NCBI RefSeq assembly: GCF_016918735.1
Contig: NZ_JAFFPR010000018.1
Location: forward strand, 62,001 to 126,000
Length of the DNA: 64,000 nt
DNA from: Leptospira abararensis
GTDB taxonomy: Bacteria > Spirochaetota > Leptospiria > Leptospirales > Leptospiraceae
Direction: 5' to 3'
The notes under the pieces are model-generated. The model had not been told where the DNA came from, did not search any database, and was given only the letters and a program-made list of their open reading frames with translations. Both the position numbers and the translations under genes were made by a program. Positions 46,600-57,500 of this stretch are shown here, one piece after another. Within the stretch, counting starts at the first letter, position 1. Each line of letters begins with the position of its first letter.

Positions 46600-47331
46600 A
46601 TGAATAATTACATTTTCGAAGCCGAAGGAAAAACTAAAAGTGAGGCGGAAGAATACTCTTTAGAAACTCTTCGTCTCCAACCAGGCGATTTACGATTCGA
46701 AGTAGTTGATTCCGGAAAATCCGGATTTTTGGGAATCACACAAAAAAAACCTGCCGTTGTACGCGCGTTTGTTGCTAACAATGACATCCCATCCGAAAAA
46801 ATCATCCATGGAGTGATCATAACCATTTTGAAAAAAATGGGAATACCTGCGGAAGTAGTGGGAATGGGTGATGTAGATGGAAAAATCTATGTAGAACTTA
46901 CCAGTAAAGAATCTGGACTCATCATTGGAAAAAGAGGGGGCACTTTAGATTCACTTCAATTCCTTCTGAACCTGATGGTCGATCCAAGAATTCGCCACAA
47001 TAGAAAAATTGTATTAGATATTGAATCTTATCGCGACAAACGCGAGTTATCTCTCATTCGATTGGCAAAATCGGTGGCAGCATCGGTGATCAAATCAGGA
47101 AGATCCAAACTTTTAGATCCAATGAATCCGTTTGAACGAAGAATTGTTCACATGGCAATCCAAGAAGACGAAAGAGTTTTCACTAGATCCGAAGGCAACG
47201 GAACTTTCAAAAGAGTTCGTGTCATCTCTGCAAAAGAAAAACATAAATACAAAGATTTGGAAGATAATTCGAAAAAAGGCCTTCCTGTCGAAGACTTTGC
47301 AGACGGAGTAGACCAAGAAGATCTTGATTGA
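46600..47331 (+). CDS. khpB: RNA-binding protein KhpB (Jag/EloR family)
   Basis: A 243-residue protein with the Jag N-terminal domain ([18 protein letters not shown], 1-50), a KH domain with the GLIIGKRGG loop (about 105-112) and an R3H domain with a conserved R-x3-H ([13 protein letters not shown], about 180-192). Jag/KhpB binds RNA and, in Gram-positives, affects cell elongation. The acidic tail (last 20 residues) is unusual in its run of Asp. Its stop overlaps the mnmE start by 8 bp. It is 28 bp after yidC. Confidence 0.93.
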   Translation: MNNYIFEAEGKTKSEAEEYSLETLRLQPGDLRFEVVDSGKSGFLGITQKKPAVVRAFVANNDIPSEKIIHGVIITILKKMGIPAEVVGMGDVDGKIYVELTSKESGLIIGKRGGTLDSLQFLLNLMVDPRIRHNRKIVLDIESYRDKRELSLIRLAKSVAASVIKSGRSKLLDPMNPFERRIVHMAIQEDERVFTRSEGNGTFKRVRVISAKEKHKYKDLEDNSKKGLPVEDFADGVDQEDLD

Positions 47332-48709
47332 TACCATTGCGGCATTGTCCACTGCCTCAGGTCCCGGAGCGATTGGCATCCTTCGGGTATCGGGCTCTGC
47401 CGTATTGCCCATTGCCCTTTCTGTTCTCCAAAAGAACGCCTCTCCCCTCACCGAAGAATTTATTAAAAACCAAAAAAGAACTGCTATTTTCTGCGATTTC
47501 GTAGATGCAGAAAAACCTCTCGACCAAATTGTTTTTTTCTATTTCCCATCACCTAACTCCTATACAGGTGAAGACTTAGCTGAGTTTCATTTACATGGAA
47601 ATCCAATCCTTCTCAAACGTGGTTTACAAATCCTTTTTGAAAAGGGAGCCCGCCCGGCACAGAAGGGTGAGTTTACCAAAAGAGCGTATCTGAATGGAAA
47701 AATCAATCTATCCGGTGCAGAAGCCATCAGTCGACTGATTGAAGCACGTTCTCGATATGAATTGGAATTGGCTCAAAAAAATGTGTTTGGGGAAATCACA
47801 AAGTTAAGTTCCAAAATCAGAAGTGATCTCATTTCACTCAAAGCAGAGTGCGAAGCTGAAATTGATTTTTCCACAGAAGACCTTACCTTTGAAAGTTTGG
47901 AAGAAAGAAAAAATCGGATGATCTCACTCAAGAATCTTTGTTCGAAGTTAATCCAAGATTCAGAACGAGCAGAAACTTTAATTTTACAATCTACCGTCGT
48001 TTTATTTGGAGAACCCAACACAGGAAAATCCAGCTTAATGAATTTACTCATTGGCAAGGATCGTTCGATTATCTCCGACATTCCCGGTACAACCAGAGAT
48101 TATATAGCAGAAGAATTGAGTTTGGATGGAATCCCTATTCGGCTCGTGGATACAGCAGGAATCCGAGAAACATCGGATAATATTGAACAGATGGGAATTG
48201 AACGAAGCAAAAGAGAAGCCGACAGTGCCAATGTGAAACTACTTCTCATTGATACCTCTCTTCCTTTCGACAAAAGTTCGTTTTTATCAAAACATAAAGA
48301 AAGACTCCATGGTTCCATCCTTGTAGCCAATAAAATCGATGAAAAAAATAAAGATTGGAATTCAAATCAATTGGAAGACCTTCAAAAAGAATTTGAGTTA
48401 GAAATTACAGAAATCTCTTGTAAAACAAAACTGGGGATTTCTCACCTATTAGAACTTTTAAAAACAAAACTCACATCCCAAGATAATGCAGAAGATGTAG
48501 TTTTATTAGAAGATAGACAAAGGTATCACATTCAAAAAATCGAATCTAGTTTATCAGAAGCTGTCCATCTTATGGAAGATGGAGCTCCCGCTGAAATTTA
48601 TATCCAAGAGATCAATTCTTCCCTGAAAGAAATTGGTGAAGTCAACGGTCATGTGGATAATGAAGAAATTCTAGGCAGAATTTTTAGTAAATTTTGTGTA
48701 GGTAAATAA
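47324..48709 (+). CDS. mnmE: tRNA modification GTPase MnmE (TrmE)
   Basis: A 461-residue GTPase that with MnmG places the carboxymethylaminomethyl group on U34 of tRNAs. The N-terminal tetrahydrofolate-binding domain starts [16 protein letters not shown], the helical domain follows, the G domain has G1 GEPNTGKSS and G3 DTAGIRE, and the C-terminus ends with FCVGK, whose Cys is catalytic. The start is TTG overlapping the khpB stop. mnmG does not follow in this window. Confidence 0.96.
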   Translation: MIDTIAALSTASGPGAIGILRVSGSAVLPIALSVLQKNASPLTEEFIKNQKRTAIFCDFVDAEKPLDQIVFFYFPSPNSYTGEDLAEFHLHGNPILLKRGLQILFEKGARPAQKGEFTKRAYLNGKINLSGAEAISRLIEARSRYELELAQKNVFGEITKLSSKIRSDLISLKAECEAEIDFSTEDLTFESLEERKNRMISLKNLCSKLIQDSERAETLILQSTVVLFGEPNTGKSSLMNLLIGKDRSIISDIPGTTRDYIAEELSLDGIPIRLVDTAGIRETSDNIEQMGIERSKREADSANVKLLLIDTSLPFDKSSFLSKHKERLHGSILVANKIDEKNKDWNSNQLEDLQKEFELEITEISCKTKLGISHLLELLKTKLTSQDNAEDVVLLEDRQRYHIQKIESSLSEAVHLMEDGAPAEIYIQEINSSLKEIGEVNGHVDNEEILGRIFSKFCVGK

Positions 48710-48790
48710 TTCACAAAAACCTCTAAATTTACGATTGTCTAATCGTCCAAATAGTATCTAATTGGTCGCACATTCGATACGAGGTAAAAA

Positions 48791-49042
48791 ATGAAAAAAT
48801 TTCTTGTGATTCTCACTCTATTCTCTTTCAGCACTTTTGGTCTGTTTGCTCAAACAGAAGCAGACGAAGAACCGACTATGCAAGCTGATGAAGCTTCTGA
48901 AACCGTTAAACCTAAAAAAGAAAAAATGAACAACAAAGACGGTGAGAAAAAAGAGAAAAAGAATAACAAAGATAGCGCAAAGAAGGCTAAAAAAGCTAAG
49001 AAAGCCAAAAAAGAGAAAAAAGCAAAAAAAGACGCAGAGTAA
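48791..49042 (+). CDS. Exported lysine-rich small protein
   Basis: An 83-residue protein with a signal peptide (MKKFLVILTLFSFSTFGLFA, cut near 20), an acidic segment of Glu/Asp (21-40) and a Lys/Ala/Glu tail with repeating KKAKKA units (about 55-80). The mature protein is strongly basic overall and of low complexity, so homology searches will be noisy. No function known. A TCTAAT-like -10 box sits about 40 bp upstream and a strong terminator follows. Confidence 0.75.
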   Translation: MKKFLVILTLFSFSTFGLFAQTEADEEPTMQADEASETVKPKKEKMNNKDGEKKEKKNNKDSAKKAKKAKKAKKEKKAKKDAE

Positions 49043-49063
49043 TCTAAATCTTATCTCAAACCA

Positions 49064-49089
49064 AAACCCCTGGAAACAGGGGTTTTTTT
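49064..49089 (+). terminator. Rho-independent terminator after the lysine-rich protein gene
   Basis: AAACCCCTG, loop GAAA, CAGGGG, then seven T. It ends 17 bp before the next gene start at 49106, whose promoter must overlap the terminator or lie upstream of it. Confidence 0.9.
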
Positions 49090-49105
49090 ATGCCTTAAAA
49101 ACCAA

Positions 49106-50734
49106 ATGAACTTAATCAGCAAAACCGCAACTTATCTTCCGTTATTCGTTTTTTTAATATTTACAATCAATTGTTCTAGTTCGAATGAAAAAGAAACTTC
49201 CCAACCAAAATCCATTCAGTTTCATTTAAAACTCAAATCCATTCCCAAAGAATTAAAAGGGGAAAAGATTTTTTACTCTTTAAAGTTTTATTTTTGCACC
49301 TCACCCAGTGCTAAAGACTGTTATACGCCTGTATCCACGAGTACACAGACAACCAATCAATCAATGGACTCCACTTCGGACCAAATCACCTTCTCACAAG
49401 AGTTACCAAACAATTGGACTCATCTCGCAATTAGCATTGAAGGAATTCAAAAAGTCCATGGAAAATACTCTCCTGGCCACAATCCTTACTGGATTCAAAA
49501 TACAGATTCTCTTTTCAAAAATCCTAACATAAGACATGAGTTTACTTTTGTAAGCCAAGAGAACTTAATTCCCAATCAGAAACAAGAAGAGCTGGCTGCA
49601 AAGTTTTCACCCATTCTTGTCTTTCATAAAGATAAAAAATATTTACCAACTAATATCGAAAAGTATGCAGACTATTTTCAGTCAAAAGAATATATACTTC
49701 CCAATAAAGACATTCGCCGCAAATCCCTTCGCCAAACCACTTGGAACTATGTGGAATTTCCTGACCTAAGAGAAACAGAAAAACAAACCCATTTATACTA
49801 TCACGTGCGTTATGCCAATACAACTGTCTCGGGAACACAGAAGGAAGCGCTTCCTGGATTTAGAGACAACAGTAACTATTGGTATGAAGTGGGGAATGGA
49901 GATATGGTCATTTCCTATTGGATTTGGTACGATTGGAATGAAGGACCAACCAAGTTTGGCAATATCCACCAAGGTGATTTAGAATCCTATGCACTCCTTA
50001 TCTCTAGAGATGGAAAACCAAAACGAATTTTACTCACAGGCCATGACCATATCCTGCTTGATACAGATTTTAGAAATATTAACTCTATAAAAAATCACCC
50101 AATCCTTTATGTGGCGAAAGGCAATATGGGTTCCGATGGAGGGAATCCAACATCAGCTTATGGCGATTATACGGTTAAACTACATGCAGGAAATGCCTTG
50201 TTTAATTATGTTTCTGATCCTTGGGATGTGTTTCCAAGTTTGAATCCAGAAACATCTATCCTGATTGTTCCAAAAGATATAACCGAGAAAGATTTAACGA
50301 ATGTTAAAATTGGTTCTGGAATCAAAGATAATACAGTCCCTTTAGATGATTCAGAATCCAAAGGCATCTCCGAACCAACACATTATGTTGACGCACGTAA
50401 AATGATCAAACAAAGAATCGAAAGGCTAGTGGCTTGGGAAGAACCGGGTTGGGTGGGCCAAACTGCAGACAAAGACCCTGACGGCCACCACAGGGTAGAT
50501 CCCAAGTTGGCATCTTTCTTTCGATTTTCAGGTAGGCTCGGTAAACACCCCCGGTCGGATTTAAGAATTGGTGAACTCCACCAATACGGTGAATCACCAG
50601 AGAATGCACCTTTCAAAACCAATATAGAACAACATTATACCTTTGAAAGTCCAAAGTCTGACCGGACTCACACAGACCGAGAAGGAAATTATGGACCTAA
50701 GTTTTTGGGAGATGATTCCACTCCGCAAAAATGA
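49106..50734 (+). CDS. Vps62-like lipoprotein, function unknown
   Basis: A 542-residue lipoprotein (signal with lipobox FTINC, Cys near 23). From about residue 165 it has phrases typical of the Vps62/DUF946 family: SYWIWYDWNEG and NIHQGDLESYALLIS (compare W-x-Y-P-x-N and H-x-GD-x-E), then YVAKGNMGSDGGNP and GLY-like turns. Members occur in yeast and in bacteria, with no known enzyme activity. The Trp-rich C-terminal part (LVAWEEPGWVG) is conserved-looking. It ends 5 bp before the convergent ankyrin gene and is preceded by a terminator. Confidence 0.68.
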   Translation: MNLISKTATYLPLFVFLIFTINCSSSNEKETSQPKSIQFHLKLKSIPKELKGEKIFYSLKFYFCTSPSAKDCYTPVSTSTQTTNQSMDSTSDQITFSQELPNNWTHLAISIEGIQKVHGKYSPGHNPYWIQNTDSLFKNPNIRHEFTFVSQENLIPNQKQEELAAKFSPILVFHKDKKYLPTNIEKYADYFQSKEYILPNKDIRRKSLRQTTWNYVEFPDLRETEKQTHLYYHVRYANTTVSGTQKEALPGFRDNSNYWYEVGNGDMVISYWIWYDWNEGPTKFGNIHQGDLESYALLISRDGKPKRILLTGHDHILLDTDFRNINSIKNHPILYVAKGNMGSDGGNPTSAYGDYTVKLHAGNALFNYVSDPWDVFPSLNPETSILIVPKDITEKDLTNVKIGSGIKDNTVPLDDSESKGISEPTHYVDARKMIKQRIERLVAWEEPGWVGQTADKDPDGHHRVDPKLASFFRFSGRLGKHPRSDLRIGELHQYGESPENAPFKTNIEQHYTFESPKSDRTHTDREGNYGPKFLGDDSTPQK

Positions 50735-50739
50735 TGAAT

Positions 50740-51651
50740 TCAGATTAGGTCAACTAACTTTGCTTTGGTTAATTCTTCTGGTTTGAATGGTTTTTCTTTT
50801 TTGATGTAATCGATCATCTCTTCTCGGTGCGAATACCCGGCACCGAGGATTGCTTTTTTGATGACAAAGTCTTTCCAAGTTTTCAAACTATGGCCAAACT
50901 TTTCGCGGTCCAAAAGTCGTGTGATGGATTCGTCCTTCTCTCCCCAAACAAAGGGATTCGCACCTGCGTCTAGTAGATCTATCAAACATTCAACGGCATC
51001 GGCAGAGGCTGCTAAAAACAAAGCGGTGTTCCCCAAATTGTCTTTTGTTTCTAAAGAAAAATCTCCCTCCTCCAAAAGATAAGAACAAAGATCATATAAA
51101 TTTCTTTCTGCGACTAAATGAAGTGCCGTTTTTCCTTCACTGTCTTTGTGTTCGATTCCCTTAGGAAATTTAAGGATGAGATTTGTTACAATTTCCATTC
51201 GATCTTCCGCGATCGCTGCTAAAAATACAGATCGGCCCTCCTCGTTTCGTAAAGAGAGAACCTCCTCTGTTAAGGAGTCAGAGATCTCTTCCCAAAGTGG
51301 TTCGGCGGATTGTAAAACGGAAAGATGAAAGATCGTGTTTCCGTTTTTATCTCGGGTCAGAAGGTGAGGTGAGGTTTTCCAAACTGAATAAGTTTCGACG
51401 AGAATATTTAGAAAGGATTCTTTGTTTTGACTGATGATATCAAAGATTACATTGCCTGGGATGCGGTAAGGAAAAGCGGGATCGGCACCTTGTAAGATAG
51501 CATACCGAAACAAATCCTCATTCTCCATCTTGAACATCCAAGAGAGAGGATTTGTTCCATAGGAATCTAACTCATTAGGATCAGCGCCTGCACGGATCTC
51601 ACTCTCCCATTCTTCGATACTTCCCGACTTGGCAACGTCAATCAAACTCAT
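50740..51651 (-). CDS. Ankyrin-repeat protein
   Basis: A 303-residue protein of about six ankyrin repeats; clear units carry GADPN or GANPF turns (for example EIRAGADPNELDSYGTNPL) and TALHLVAERN or TALFLAASAD helices. No signal peptide or membrane helix is visible, so it is probably cytoplasmic. Ankyrin repeats bind proteins, but the partner is unknown. It starts 5 bp upstream of the GMC oxidoreductase stop and lies in the same direction, so they may be cotranscribed. Confidence 0.85.
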   Translation of the reverse strand: MSLIDVAKSGSIEEWESEIRAGADPNELDSYGTNPLSWMFKMENEDLFRYAILQGADPAFPYRIPGNVIFDIISQNKESFLNILVETYSVWKTSPHLLTRDKNGNTIFHLSVLQSAEPLWEEISDSLTEEVLSLRNEEGRSVFLAAIAEDRMEIVTNLILKFPKGIEHKDSEGKTALHLVAERNLYDLCSYLLEEGDFSLETKDNLGNTALFLAASADAVECLIDLLDAGANPFVWGEKDESITRLLDREKFGHSLKTWKDFVIKKAILGAGYSHREEMIDYIKKEKPFKPEELTKAKLVDLI

Positions 51652-51656
51652 TTAGG

Positions 51657-53405
51657 TTATGATACACGTTTCCTCACAGAAGTCGATTTTTTAACGGAAG
51701 ATTTCTTTGGAAAGGATCCAAGAATTTTATCAAAACCTTTTTTGGTTTCAAACGAAAGAAATTGGATAGGAGTTTTATCTTTTGTGGGAACCAAACTCAT
51801 CGCTCGTTCGGAAAGGGCTGTGATCGTCAAACTTGGATTCACTCCTAAATTGACAGTGAGCATGGAGGCATCACAAACACGTAGGTTCTTATAACCAAAC
51901 ACTTTGTTTTCCATATCGATCACACCCCGTTCCGGAGAATCGGCCACAACACAACCTCCCATAATATGACCCGTAACAGGAGCATTGAGGAGGGTATCAT
52001 TAAAGGAACTGCGAGGAATCCCTCCAACAATTTCAGCTAGTTTTCTTGCAAAAGCATTGGCAATAGGAATGTAAGTTGGAGTTGGTTCTCCAGTTGACAG
52101 AGCAGAGGTAATTGTTTTTTGGAAAGGCCAAATGAACCGTCTTTTCCGTACAAGTCGTACGCTATTATCGACCGTTTGCATCACAAGTAAAATGATGGAA
52201 TTTTTTGCAAATCCAATGGGGTTATGAGATTTCAAAAAATAAAGAGGATGGCGAACCATCGTCCAAAAAAATTTGAGTGGTCTTGGAAAAATTCCTCCTC
52301 CATCCGTCATCACACTAGCAAGGACTCCAAAAAAATCAGATCCTTTTGAATACCGAACCGGTTCGATATGTGTATTTTCATCGGGATGGACAGAAGAGGT
52401 GATGGCAATCCCTTTGGAATAATCAGCGCCCTTGCTAGCAGGAACAGTCACAGGTAAAACCGTTTCACTATTGGTTCGAACGGTATCGCCTAACTTCTCA
52501 GACAAACGAATCATTTTGTTTTCTTGTTGCATCTTAAGCAGAAGACCAACGGTTCCCATCACACCAGCAGATAACACCACTTGTTTGGAACGAAGTTTTC
52601 TTTTAGGAGAACCAAACCAACCAGTTGTGCTCCTTGTTTCCAATTCATATCCAAATTCCCCACTCGCTTCCGGATCGGGAATGCCTTTTTGATTGATAGG
52701 AATGAGTGAAGTGACTTTGGTTTCAGGAAGGATAACGGCCCCCAACTTTTCTGCTAAGTATAAATAGTTTTTATCCAAAGTGTTTTTTGCGTTATGGCGA
52801 CAACCCACCATACAACCACCACAGAAGTTACATGGATCACGGTCTGGACCATCCCCACCAAAAAAAGGATCCTTGGGATCTTTTTTGTTTCCAAAATAAA
52901 TTCCCACAGGAGTTCTACGGAAAGTATCTTCCTTACCAAAAGTTTTTGCTGTTTCTAAAAGGAGACGGTCTGGTTCCCAAAGTTGGGGATTTTCGGTCAC
53001 ACCAAGCATGTGTTTTGCTACATCATAATAGGGTAATAAAGTTTTTTCCCCACCCATTTTTGAATACAAAGGAGAGTTTAATACTTTTGAGGAAGGCACA
53101 TATAATGTACATGCATACACTAATGAACCACCACCAACACCAGACCCACTCACAAGTAAAAAATCATTGAGTAAATTGATTCTTTGGATTCCATAAAAAC
53201 CTAGTTTCGGCATCCAAAGATACTTACGTAAACTCCAATTGGTTTTTGGAAAGTCTGTAGCCTTCCAACGTTTTCCCGATTCGATCACCAATACCTTATA
53301 ACCTTTTTGAGATAACCGATAAGCGGAAACAGATCCTCCAAAGCCAGATCCAACTATAATAAAATCGTACTCATAATTTAGCTCTTTTGGAATGGATTGA
53401 CTCAT
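51657..53405 (-). CDS. GMC-family FAD-dependent oxidoreductase
   Basis: The start at 53405 follows AAGGA with good spacing. The protein (about 582 residues) has the FAD dinucleotide motif [14 protein letters not shown] (about 17-30 of this start), a ferredoxin-like Cys cluster [11 protein letters not shown], a second FAD signature [13 protein letters not shown] and the GMC C-terminal [13 protein letters not shown] and [12 protein letters not shown] (His and Asn of the active site). It resembles cholesterol oxidase/ChoD-type enzymes. The substrate is unknown. A promoter with a palindrome in its spacer precedes it. Confidence 0.88.
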   Translation of the reverse strand: MSQSIPKELNYEYDFIIVGSGFGGSVSAYRLSQKGYKVLVIESGKRWKATDFPKTNWSLRKYLWMPKLGFYGIQRINLLNDFLLVSGSGVGGGSLVYACTLYVPSSKVLNSPLYSKMGGEKTLLPYYDVAKHMLGVTENPQLWEPDRLLLETAKTFGKEDTFRRTPVGIYFGNKKDPKDPFFGGDGPDRDPCNFCGGCMVGCRHNAKNTLDKNYLYLAEKLGAVILPETKVTSLIPINQKGIPDPEASGEFGYELETRSTTGWFGSPKRKLRSKQVVLSAGVMGTVGLLLKMQQENKMIRLSEKLGDTVRTNSETVLPVTVPASKGADYSKGIAITSSVHPDENTHIEPVRYSKGSDFFGVLASVMTDGGGIFPRPLKFFWTMVRHPLYFLKSHNPIGFAKNSIILLVMQTVDNSVRLVRKRRFIWPFQKTITSALSTGEPTPTYIPIANAFARKLAEIVGGIPRSSFNDTLLNAPVTGHIMGGCVVADSPERGVIDMENKVFGYKNLRVCDASMLTVNLGVNPSLTITALSERAMSLVPTKDKTPIQFLSFETKKGFDKILGSFPKKSSVKKSTSVRKRVS

Positions 53406-53444
53406 GGTTCGTTTTTCCTTGTTTGTGGTGCGTAAGCGAAACCG

Positions 53445-53473
53445 AGTCTGCAAAGGAATTCAATTCCTGTCAA
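53445..53473 (-). promoter_or_regulatory. Candidate promoter with palindromic spacer for the GMC oxidoreductase gene
   Basis: On the minus strand a perfect TTGACA (53468-53473) is 17 bp from CAGACT (53445-53450). AGGAATT-C-AATTCCT (53454-53468), a 15-bp palindrome, fills the spacer, a position where a bound repressor would block RNA polymerase. The -10 is weak. The 132-bp gap to the divergent DUF2804 gene shows no other clear signal. Confidence 0.45.
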
Positions 53474-53537
53474 TTCGCTCTTACCGAATCTGATAAAAAC
53501 TTCTAGCCGAAAGGTATAAATCCGTTTAAATCGGTTC

Positions 53538-54569
53538 ATGCCTGAGATCAAAAAACAAATCCCTCTACTCAAATCTGACGGAACCCTCACAGAAGAAGGT
53601 TGGGCACGGTCCCCTCTTTGGACTTACAATCGCGAAAGTATCGCAGCTTCCGCGCTAAAAATTAAAGAATGGGATTATTATTCGGTTCTATCCCCTTCTA
53701 AAGATTTTGGAATTACATTCACTGCATCTGACTTAGGTTATGCGGGATTATTTGCTATTTGTTTCTTAGATTTTAAACGAGGAATATTCAAACAAATTGA
53801 TACTCTTTCTGTTCTACCTTTAGGAAAAACAGGATTCCCTCGTGTGAACAGCAGTGGGGTTGTTCAGTTTGCAGATAAAAAACTTCGCCTCCGATTTGAA
53901 GTGATCAATGGAAAACGAATTTTAGAATTTGAATCCAAATCGTTTGATGCACCGGATGGTGCCAAAAGGATCCAAGGAAAAATTGAACTAACAGAACCAA
54001 AAATGGAATCGATGAATATTGCCACTTCTTGGAAAGAAAACAGAAAAGCATTTTATTATAATACGAAAATCAATTGTATGCCGGCCTCAGGCCAAGTGCA
54101 AGTTGGGAATACAATGTATCAATTTGATCCCAAAAAAGATTTTGGTGCTTTGGATTGGGGCAGAGGTGTATGGACTTATAAAAATAGATGGTATTGGAGT
54201 TCTGTATCCGCTTGGATTGAAGGAAAACCATTTGGCCTCAATTTAGGATATGGATTTACAGATAGGACACCGGCTTCTGAAAATACCATCCTTTATGATG
54301 GCAAAATTCATAAATTGGATGAAGTCAAATTTATCATTGATACCGAAAACTATATGGCCCCCTGGAAGTTCACATCCAATAACAACCGTTTGGAATTGGA
54401 TTTTACACCCATTGTCGATAGAAAATCTTATATGAATTTTTTAGTCATTAAAACCATCCAACACCAAGTGTTTGGAAGATTTAACGGAACTGTAGTTTTA
54501 GATAATGGGGAAAAACTGAAACTCGAGAACATCCTCGGTTTTGCCGAAGATGTTCTGAATCATTACTAA
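53538..54569 (+). CDS. DUF2804 family protein
   Basis: A 343-residue cytoplasmic protein with no signal peptide. The DFGALDWGRGVWTYKNRWYW stretch (about 205-224) and the preceding MPASGQVQVG are characteristic of DUF2804, a domain predicted to have a beta-rich lipocalin-like form. The function is unknown. The gene is divergent from a GMC oxidoreductase and convergent with the RND gene (6 bp gap). Pairing with a possible sterol or lipid oxidoreductase hints at lipid chemistry, but only by neighbourhood. Confidence 0.82.
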   Translation: MPEIKKQIPLLKSDGTLTEEGWARSPLWTYNRESIAASALKIKEWDYYSVLSPSKDFGITFTASDLGYAGLFAICFLDFKRGIFKQIDTLSVLPLGKTGFPRVNSSGVVQFADKKLRLRFEVINGKRILEFESKSFDAPDGAKRIQGKIELTEPKMESMNIATSWKENRKAFYYNTKINCMPASGQVQVGNTMYQFDPKKDFGALDWGRGVWTYKNRWYWSSVSAWIEGKPFGLNLGYGFTDRTPASENTILYDGKIHKLDEVKFIIDTENYMAPWKFTSNNNRLELDFTPIVDRKSYMNFLVIKTIQHQVFGRFNGTVVLDNGEKLKLENILGFAEDVLNHY

Positions 54570-54575
54570 AGAGTT

Positions 54576-57500
54576 TTACTTTCTTTTCTTTAGTTTGTAA
54601 TAAGCAGAGAAACTGGCCGGGATAAAGATCAGGGACCCAAAGGTTCCAAATCCAAGTCCCCAAGCCAAGGAAAGTGTCATGGGTATGAGTAGAGGATCCG
54701 ATCCGCCAATAGCGTAGGCTGTCGGGATCATACCGGCCATAGTGGTCATGGTGGTGACTAAAATGGGCCGGAACCTTTCAGAAGATGCTGTAATGAGAGA
54801 TTCATACAACCCTTCTCCTTTCGCTTGGAATTCTTGGATGGTATCCACAAGTACGATGGATGCGTTTACAATCACTCCCGCAAGACCAATGATACCAATC
54901 ATAGCAAGAAAACTAAGTGCCTTACCGGAAATCAAAAATCCAAATACCACTCCCACAAATCCTAACGGAATCGATAACAAAATGAGAATTGGTTTTTTGA
55001 TGCTATTGAAGATGATCGCAAGGATGGCAAAAATTCCGAAAAGTGCCAATACTCCTGCTACCAGAAGGGAAACCATGGACTTAGCAGTTTCTTCTTGTTC
55101 CCCTCTAAATTTTATTTTATAACCCGGATACTTTTTACCAATATTTCCAAACTCATCTACAATTTTTCCATTCACAATAGAGGAACTTGTAATGGCTTCA
55201 TTGACATCAGCAAGGACAGTGATGGCTTTTTCATAATCATTATGGTATAAAGCCTCTATTCCTTGGACAATAGTTCTTGTAGTGACTGCCGTAATTGGTG
55301 TTAGAAGACCAAATTTATTCGAAATCTGAATCGTATCTAAATCTTCGATTCCATCTCGGAACCTATCATCGTTTTGGATTATGATTCGAACTTCATCCTT
55401 TCCCTTACGAAGATTCGATGCTTCGAGTCCGTCCATAGCTGTACGAACATAATAGGCAGTAATTTCTGTATCGATCCCGGTAATGGCCGAGGCTGTGTCC
55501 TTCACTCGAATTTGAATTTCTTCTCTACCTGGTTTGTAATCATCATTGATGTTGATCACTCCCTCTTGTTTTTTAAGGAAACCTTGCATCTCATTCGAAA
55601 TTTGTTTTAAAACTTTGTAGTCACGACCTTCGATGGCAACCGTTACAGCAGCACCGATTGGCGGGCCGTTCACAACCAAATCGACCATCACAGAAACCGC
55701 ATTGGGTAGTTTTTTTAAATCCGGCTCCAATTCACCAAAAATTTCCTGAGCTGTACGGTTCCTTTCTGTTTCTGGAACTAAAATGATCTGTGCCATTCCT
55801 AGTTGTTCCCCAATCCTAGTGAGTGGGTCCGTAGGATCTGTTTGTTGGATTCCTATTTTTAGAATGATACTTTGCACTTCTGATTTTGGAATTTTATCCA
55901 AAATTGGTTGGAAGTATTGCAGTTGTTTTGCGGTCTCTTGAGAAGAAAAATCGGGAGGAAATTCCGCACGAACCAAAACATAATCAATCCCTTCTTTCGG
56001 GAACAAATTGAAATTCATCAGTCCGACAAGTCCACAAGAGGACAAAAACACAATAAGGATCGAACCTAATGTAAGGAATGGACGTTTGACAACTCGAGTA
56101 ATGAAACGTGTAAATCCTGACTTTAAAGACTCAAACCCATTGTCTAAAATCGCACGAAAACGATCGCGGTGTTTGGAACGTTTTTTGACTTCATGTGACG
56201 TGAACTGTGCATACCGAACAGGAAGTAATAAAAAAGATTCAAATAAGGATAAAGTCAAAGCAACAATCACCATAAAAGGAATCTGCCAAATGAATTTACC
56301 CATAATTCCTGACATAAATGCCATGGGCAAAAAGGCAGCAACGGTTGTTAGGTAAGAACCAATGATGGGAACAAAAAGTTCGCTGGCACCAAGAACTGCG
56401 GCTTCTCTTGAATCCATTTTTCTGGATCTATGTTTATAGATATTCTCAGAAATAATAATACTGTTATCAACTAACATCCCCAGGGAAATGATAATCCCAA
56501 GCATGGACACTAAGTTAAAGGAAACATCAAAAATAGGAAACGCAATGGTTGCTGCAAAAAGAGTCAATGGCAACGAAAGACTTGTGAGTAGGGAATCCTT
56601 AAAACTAAAGAAGAGAATGAGGACCACCACAACCAAAAACAAACCTTGAAGTGAATTGGTAATCACCACATCCAATCGTTTGATCGCACGAGCTCCTTCA
56701 TTGTTCAATTCCGTAAACTGAATGTTAGCCGGAATTTGTTTTTTTAATTCTGCAATTCGTCCCTGAACCGCTTCCACTGTGCGAATGATGTCCGCACTAT
56801 CTTTTTTAATGATTTGCAAAACATAAGCCGGTTCCCCATTTACAATGGCAATCACCCGTGGCCTTTCATACGTATCTTTTACATTGGCAACTTGTGATAA
56901 AAGAATCGTATTTCCTGTTTCATTCGAACGAATGGGGATATTTTTAATATCATTGATTTCACTGATCTCTCCAGTCACTCGAATGTCTTGGGTGATGGGC
57001 CGCAAAAAAGATCCGGCGGGAACACTGATATTTCTTTTAGAGATTGCATTGATGATATCAGAAAAACCAAGAGTATAACGTTTCTTTAAATCTGGATCAA
57101 CACGAATCCGCCACTCCTCTTTTCGTTTTCCAAAAGCATCCACTCGCGATACCCCAGAGACTTTACGCATCTCATCTTCAATAAAACGTCCCATTTCTTG
57201 AAGTTCCATCTCATCCATGGCACCATGGATCGCGATCTCTAACACCGGAAAATTGGAACTCTTTTGTTCTGTTACGATGGGTCGGTCTTTCACCGTGGAT
57301 GGTAAGTTGGTTACACGATCGACAGCACGTCTGATATCGTTCACAACACCGTCGGGGTTATTGTGTTCTAAATCGATTTTAATGCTAATATCGGATTCAG
57401 AGTTTCGAGAGATAGAACGAACCGAGTCTAAACCTTCTACCTCGCGTAACTTTTCTTCAATGGGTATGGTGACTTTTTTTTCCACATCCACGGGACTGGC

